A stretch of DNA of 64,000 nt from Opisthorchis felineus (Eukaryota; Platyhelminthes; Trematoda; Opisthorchiida; Opisthorchiidae): assembly GCA_004794785.1 (NCBI GenBank), contig SJOL01006395.1:158019-222018 (forward strand), in the 5' to 3' direction. The notes beneath the pieces were generated by a model, which saw nothing but the letters and a program-made list of their open reading frames with translations, searched no databases and was not told the origin of the DNA. Positions 57,961 through 64,000 of this stretch are shown piece by piece. Both the position numbers and the translations under genes were made by a program. Positions within the stretch are counted from its first letter, which is position 1. Each line of letters starts with the position of its first letter.

Positions 57961-60155
57961 TACACATTGCGGTTAGACTGTTGGACGTTGTGTCGGTGTC
58001 TGGAAGGAAGAAAACCTGGATTACGCAGTCCCGTGCTGATGATGCTGATTAAGTCAGGACTAGACAGCACAAATTGTCTAATACTCTGATGAGATCATCC
58101 GTAGGTCTCCGAAAAGTACTCATAATGTGTGTACCCTTTCGACACGCTTTTCGCGCCCTTCTAGCTTTCCCTGTCCTCGTTTTAGCGCAATCAGACTGCC
58201 CCGTAACCTGTAGTAGGGATCTCGCTCATGTCAGTCTGATTGGTATCCCTTGGCCTTTATGGCATAATTGCACGTTGCGGAATGAAGTCTCAACCATTGT
58301 AGCCCGCGGGATCATTGCAGCACTGTAAATTGACCACTATTTCAGGGCAGTAACTTTAGGTCCGATCAACACCCGACACCACCAAGATTGCGCACTGTAT
58401 TTTTGTTAATCGGTCCATCAATCAGCATCTGATGTTAGCACCTGCAAAGACGTGGTACGGTGTGTCGAAGTGCCTATATAACCTTCCACTGTGATTAGCT
58501 CGGCTGGACGACCGCTGAATTCTTGGACCACTAAACTGGAATGTACAATCAGAGGCGTCCCTTTTTCTCTTGCGAACACTGGAAACCCTTCGATAGCCCC
58601 CGACCGGCTTCGTCCGTTTTCTGGCTCATCACCCTAGTTTCCGTCAACCTTATTTTCTAGCTGAACCTAAATTGTATACAGTTCTTGAATTGCACTTATT
58701 TTTTAGCTAATTTGGTTTTAGCGGGAGACTCAACTGACAGCCAAATCTCTCGTTTATGGTATTCTTCAACTGAACGTGCTGCAGAGAGGCCGCCTTGCGT
58801 CTCATTGGTCCCACGTTCGATATATCGCGCGAGATTCTGTTGGGATTCAGTATAGGTTCCCGTTAAAATCAAGTTATTTTTTTAACTGCTGCTATGCTGT
58901 TTCCGATATACAATTCTGGATTCGGAAACTAATTAAGCTGGCTGGTTTGTGATAAATTCAGAATTAAGTATGCTTATGAATGCTGTCTTAAGGTTGCTCG
59001 AAACTAATCGAGTATGCTTGCATGAACTCAGCCATGTACTCCCAAATGAGTCTTGACGGTAGGAAAATAGGTGGATGAGAATTTGACTGCAAGAGAGAGT
59101 GCAAAATTTAGCCCCAATTTCGTCATATCTTAAGCCACAAACATGGCTGAGTTGTTCACCTTCAGGCGCAATCCTTTCGGCAATTCACGGCATGTTTAAT
59201 TTTACTGAAGTATGGAACTATGTGACCTTGAGTAACAGGTAAGTTTGTCCGTTTAGATGAGCTCTTATATCCGGTTTTGTGGCCTCAGCAGCATTGGCTC
59301 AAAATTTCCAGTAAGACTTGGCGGGGTTGTACGAGGCCATCTTATTGACCAGTTTGTAAGAGGCGAATCGGCCACTTTAGTGTGTATTTAGGCGCTCTTG
59401 TTGATGTGCTACCAGTATGTGTCACTGCAAGCACACATGAACTGATAGACTAGGCGAGAGGAAGAGCGGACAAACTATTTGCTCGTCTGTGGATTGCAAA
59501 TGTGCGGTATATCAACCCTAATTTGGTAGCGATTGGTGAGGTCATAGTGATTGAGACTTATCAAACCACAAACATTGTGTGCGCAGACAATTTTGGCCTA
59601 GAATATATGGTTCCCATGGCAGCAGTCATGTGACCTACAGCCAACAAGTGTCTGTTTACCATTGTTGTTCTGTCTCATATTTTCGTCCTGCACATTTTAC
59701 ATCAGCGACCGAAGACAGATGTTAATGTATCGTGAAATGTATCACCCATCTGCTATGTTTTATGTCAATAACAGTTAGGTAGAAGAAATTCCGAAGAACT
59801 ATCCTTCTGTGCACTTGCGTTCACGATGCTTGTGTTATCCCGTGACTGTTGAAACTTCTGTGATTCAAGAGTGAGCACATGAATCAACCGTCGAACGGAT
59901 TAGTGAGTGTTTCAGCCCTAGTGACTATGATCTTGCATTGGTGCACACTGCGGATGTACGGCAGGTGCTGGGTATTCCTTATTGTTAATACCGGCAAAAC
60001 ACCATATCTCATACATGCAATGATGAGAAACTGAGCGGAAAGTGATGTGTTCAAAGGTGAACACGGAAAAAGCACAAGCGAATGAACCACTGGTGTGCCA
60101 CGCCAGAACGCAACGCGAAAGTATTCCCTTCCTCTCCATACTTTCATCCGTGCAT
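57961..60155. other. No gene recognised
   Basis: AT-leaning sequence with short motif-free frames. A TATATAA word occurs near 58475 without a following coding region. Confidence 0.4.
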
Positions 60156-60366
60156 TATTAAAAGTTCCTGTGCGGCTAGGTATTCCGTTAGGGTTGTCTT
60201 CTCTCCGTTTCTGTTCAATTTTGTTGTCTTTCTCATAATATAACTGATCCCGGGAACCGTCTAAGATGGTCTCTTTTCCGCAGATAAACGCAAGTAGGCC
60301 AGACAGGCACTGGCTGAGAAATTCACCGTCGTCCTTGAACACAGCGGGTGGAAGTTCGTCAGGACA
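60156..60366 (-). mobile_element. RTE reverse transcriptase fragment
   Basis: The minus strand encodes CPDELPPAVFKDDGEFLSQC and then GKETILDGSRDQLYYEKDN. It matches the RT entry region of the RTE family (GLDGLQPALFKEGG at 38060). The frame continues without homology, making a chance 174-codon reading. Confidence 0.75.
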
Positions 60367-62124
60367 ATGAGCATGATGACGCTTGTGTGTTGAAGTACAC
60401 TCGGGCACTTCTGTGGTTGAAGGGGTTCCATATTCATAGTTGTTGTTTCTGTCAAAGACCGACAGTCAGAACTGCATGTAGCAGGTGGTCAACCGGGTTG
60501 TTGTTCAGAGTATTTTGCCCAACAGTCGAAACATCCTTTACTGGATATCCGATAGCCACTGTGATCCTCGATCGTCTGTTCAGTCACGCCTTAATGCATC
60601 ACGTGGTCCCATTTCCTGACAGACATTGACCCAAGTAAAATCCCGATTGGCTGATCAATGCTATCACCAAGTAGCAAAAGATCTTTATGATCAGTCTTGG
60701 ACACTTACCTCAATGATGCCCCATAAATATGTGGCTTACAAGCGTTCCTTTAGACAATCCAGATTTAACCTGGGTTTGGTTTCGTGAGTCTTCGAAGGAG
60801 CCAGGAACACTAAGCTCCGATCCACTGTTCATGCTGGCGCACCATAACTCTCACCGAACTATATTGTTGTTGCTATTGGAGTTGTCCTGTCGAATTAATT
60901 CATTAACGGCAGTGTAAAGGCTATGGTGGTACATATTTCATGTGTATTGACTGCAGTGGAAAAACCCACAGATGTTTGCAGTTTGGAAGCTCCGTGGTCA
61001 AAATGTTACACTGCATTCTGTCCACATACACTTGTTTTTTAACTATTCCTGTTCACGCAACCAACATATTTGAAATTATTCACCAAAACATTATTGGCAT
61101 CCGATTTTGACCTACGACTCAGAAGAACATTGTGCTTTGCAAGTGCGCATTTTGTTAAAGCGGATAGATTTACAGCGACAGCCGATGACAGAGGATGCGA
61201 TTCAAGTTAAATCAGCCGGAGGTCTGTTACTGCTGTGTCAGGGATATCTGTATGACAGGTGACCTACGCAATCCACTGAACGGGGAAGATTTGTACTCAC
61301 GATTGTGGACAGTTGCATGATCCCGTTTGATCAGGTGATAATCTCAAAAAGTTGCAAGACGAAGGTCTGTTGGGGACATCCAGCAATTGACCCAACAAGG
61401 TTCGCCGCCAATAATTGCACATACGCTCTTCGTGGGCACTGTGCCTTGGCTTCAAAGTTACCTGACGATTGTGGACTACGATCCTGGCCCACTGCCAATT
61501 TATCCGGGTATACTGACCGATCAGCTGTCTACTCACCGTTGAGACCTTTTGAAGGTGTTTCAAGATTTTTCTCCACGATTGCCATTTCCTGTCTCAGTGG
61601 TTTTTTTGCCCAATCCATTGTGAGCAACACTGAACGTCAGTTTTCTGGGTTGTGAAAATTCTTCGCCATTGAGAATATCTACAATCCGGTAAACTACCTC
61701 TACTCTGGCGGGTAATCAGGGCGCTGAAGGTTGAGCGATATATTTATAAGGCATTTTCACTGACATCTCCCCAAACGCTAAGTAAATGCTCTTCATCGTG
61801 AGCAGAGTACGACAGTGTATTTCTTGCCCCAGGATTCGACCTTTGAGCGCAATAAAAATATCGAGGAACAATCTAGTCAACATCGGGGAACGAAGGTGTG
61901 AGTGGTTGTGCTTATACTCCACAGTCATAAACGAAGTTGCGTCCCAGGTGTTTGAATCCGCCGGGTAGGAAACATACAATGCGAACTTCAGTTAGTATCA
62001 TCGATTGCATAAAATCAGTGATTAACACATGCTTTGCTGCCGTACAACCATGATTTAGTTGATAGCCTTGTTTTGAAGGAAAGAATAAAAGTTGGTGGGG
62101 AAGGTACACAGTGCTAGCCCATCA
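60367..62124. other. No gene recognised
   Basis: Overlapping open frames on both strands (61297-61655) are of chance type. No repeat partner was found. Confidence 0.4.
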
Positions 62125-62513
62125 TTTCATTTCGAGGTGCTACACCTTCAGACCCTCTGGATGGAAACTGAAAACAACAAAACCGTTGACATCGTCTAGC
62201 AGCCATATCTTGTAACTCTTCAATCATACACAGGGGGGTCACGTGGCCCCCATCCTGGTAAGTGAGTAGCACCGACAGCACCCAAACGTTTCGAACTCTT
62301 TCATCTCCCTCTGCCAGTTCAAGGGTTGGCCACCCCTCTGCTGCCGCCACTGTGAAATGGGCAACGAAATCAGCAGTCTCTTTGACAAAAGCTGGTTTGA
62401 CATTCGCAATACGTGAAATAACCACCGCAGCTTTTGGTGCTGGAAACATTCTGCGATTGCACTACCCATTGCATAACCGAACACTCGTTTTCTGATTGTT
62501 TCGTTGCGGATTC
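62125..62513 (-). mobile_element. RTE ORF2 C-terminus and 3' region
   Basis: Minus strand: NETIRKRVFGYAMGSAIAE, CFQHQKLRWLFHVLRMSNQL, then a shift and LQDMAARRCQRFCCFQF. It aligns with 33365-33700 (NRVFGCAACTSIAEN, HQLRWLVHVLGMP, LREMVADLCQ). It ends before the GAT tail. Confidence 0.82.
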
Positions 62514-62842
62514 GCCTTCACCAGCCCACACGAGCAATGATTCCACTTGGTATCCTGTTGAATGCGTTCAAACTACCTAAGGGAAATTTCCGAACCACAG
62601 CAGAGCACTGCGGGGAAATCTTTCCGTGATTTACGAGGCTACACAGTCGTGGTAAATTTGGCCGCCGATCCAACGCCCATATTGCAATCCCCCAGGGAAT
62701 TCTTATCATGGATGAGGCTCCTTTGAAGCAGCGAGATATAACCCATGTTAACTTTCACGTAACCAGACCCGGCTGGCCTCTTTATGCCTTCGTGTTTTCT
62801 GTGTTTATACTCGTCTAGTGTGACAGTTATCGACTCACTCAC

Positions 62843-62957
62843 CTCAGTCCTATCGAACTTCAACAGTATCTGCCATGGATTATTTGTTGTAACATTAGCT
62901 GGATCCACAATCCTCACACACACGGTTTTGCATTTCGGTCCCATGTTGTCGATTCGG
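62843..62957 (-). other. Weak candidate exon
   Basis: On the minus strand an open segment (MGPKCKTVCVRIVDPANVTT, then NNPWQILLKFDRTE) is followed by a consensus donor GAG-GTGAGT and preceded by a TGAAG acceptor. I do not recognise the protein. It could be part of a second gene on the opposite strand, or chance. Confidence 0.2.
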
Positions 62958-64000
62958 CTTCAGCAGAGAACCAGCAGCAAACAAATTACCCACGGATCCC
63001 CTCAACAGGGACCATCTTCCAGCAGTATAGTGAATATCTTCGGAAAAACAACCATAAACAAAGATCCCACCGTCATTTACTCGACCACCTCATTGCCGTT
63101 TCTTCTCGCCGAATTTCGTGACATTAATTTGTGACTTGTCACTGCGTATGATCACAGGGATGGTGGGGCAAGTGCAAGTTGTGTGCGCTGGTTTCAAAGC
63201 TTCGCGCCATTAAGCGTTCATCCCTCTTTCGTCCAACTCCACCCGTACATACCAATTTCGGTTTGGGCTTAGATACGTAATTTACTTAACTAACGATCAG
63301 CTTACTTCGCGGCTTACCAGAAAACTGCTGTCTTTATCATCTCCGTTAGCCATCTGCTGCCAAGGTCCTGTGGATATGCATAACAAACTGAATACTAAAT
63401 TTAGGAGTCAGGTGTGTGTCACGACAGTTATTCGTTTTCTACACTGTCAACCAAGCCAATTGGATTCACTGAAAGCGACAGTTCTTGTTGTGCCGGTGAG
63501 AAAAAAAAACAGAAAAATGGTTAACGTGTCAGGCCGCATTTCAACACATACAAAAGGTGCGTTGGAGCGGAATATAACAAAATGCCGTTCGGTGAAATGA
63601 CACGGTTCAGAACCACTTGATATCCCGATCAATATTTGCCACTACTATGCTACCAACAAAGTCCACGTGATTTGGTGCCGTTTTTGTAACAAGAATTTCC
63701 ACATGACTGATTGATTTGATACACTAGAAGCTGTAAATGACTGATCTCCACGATATAAACTATTAAACTACCCGTAAGCCGTTGATCCCTCTCATATCGG
63801 TCTACTCTCTGGAGCGACCGATTTTACTTTAAACTGGAAGGAATCGTCTTAGACATTTTGACAACCGTTATTGCACAAAAGGCCCTAATTGTGTAACAAA
63901 CCTATTTCTGATAGGCAGGATTCTAGGTCTGCGTTCTGTTACCTGTCTGTTCATTCGCTGGCTGAACAAAGATACCATCCAAAGCATAAAACCGCTTAGA
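62958..64000. other. No gene recognised
   Basis: Short motif-free frames only, up to the end of the window. Confidence 0.4.

Noticed and set aside
58086..58114. CTGATGA...GAAA in the PIP4P 3' region, resembling a hammerhead core
   Set aside because: The best helix (GAGATC with GGTCTC) uses the conserved GA of the core itself, and no stem I or III could be drawn.
59884..60408. 174-codon minus-strand frame as a host gene
   Set aside because: Its first third is an RTE reverse transcriptase fragment; the rest has no homology and is a chance extension.
61297..61655. Overlapping open frames on both strands (88 and 116 codons)
   Set aside because: Neither has recognisable motifs; overlap on both strands is typical of chance open frames.

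Overview
The window looks like nuclear DNA of a parasitic flatworm (Platyhelminthes, Neodermata). The reasons are one host gene whose first intron is only 33 bp and whose later introns are very large, and a dense population of RTE-like and CR1-like LINEs, a Ty3/Gypsy element and a tRNA-derived SINE. Base composition looks balanced rather than AT-rich, which argues against a schistosome. A diphyllobothriid-type tapeworm or a liver fluke would fit, but I cannot name the species.

The one host gene I can support is a plus-strand PIP4P/TMEM55 orthologue (phosphatidylinositol-4,5-bisphosphate 4-phosphatase family, a lysosomal two-pass membrane protein). Four exons at 29356-29595, 29629-29760, 47698-48103 and 57312-57406 join in phase. 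They give 290 residues with the N-terminal acidic dileucine signal, the paired CxxC zinc-ribbon cysteines, the CX5R motif and both membrane segments. The introns are 33 bp, 17.9 kb and 9.2 kb. Exon 3 contains a 66-bp in-frame GT...AG segment that adds 22 residues exactly where vertebrate relatives have none.

The region upstream of the gene (1-29 kb) is repeat-rich and has no recognisable host gene. It holds a decayed 4.5-kb Ty3/Gypsy element with both LTRs (8565-13069), three diverged copies of a roughly 600-bp repeat (13.2, 15.6 and 19.7 kb), and six copies of short retroposon ends that finish in AATAAAC plus TTA repeats. It also holds an inverted repeat with a hammerhead-like, Penelope-type signature (18034-18236) and a 5'-truncated CR1-like LINE (22.8-24.6 kb). 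A second tail of that LINE lies only 72 bp before the PIP4P start codon.

Inside the PIP4P introns the repeat content changes. All eight copies of a tRNA-derived SINE and most RTE-like LINE fragments lie between 30 and 57.2 kb. They include one nearly complete but internally deleted RTE element (35.9-39.0 kb) and a SINE inserted into an RTE reading frame with a 6-bp target-site duplication (39193-39369). Downstream (57.4-64 kb) I see the likely 3' UTR, two minus-strand RTE fragments and one weak candidate exon. No tRNA or rRNA gene, CRISPR array or bacterial-type operon is present.
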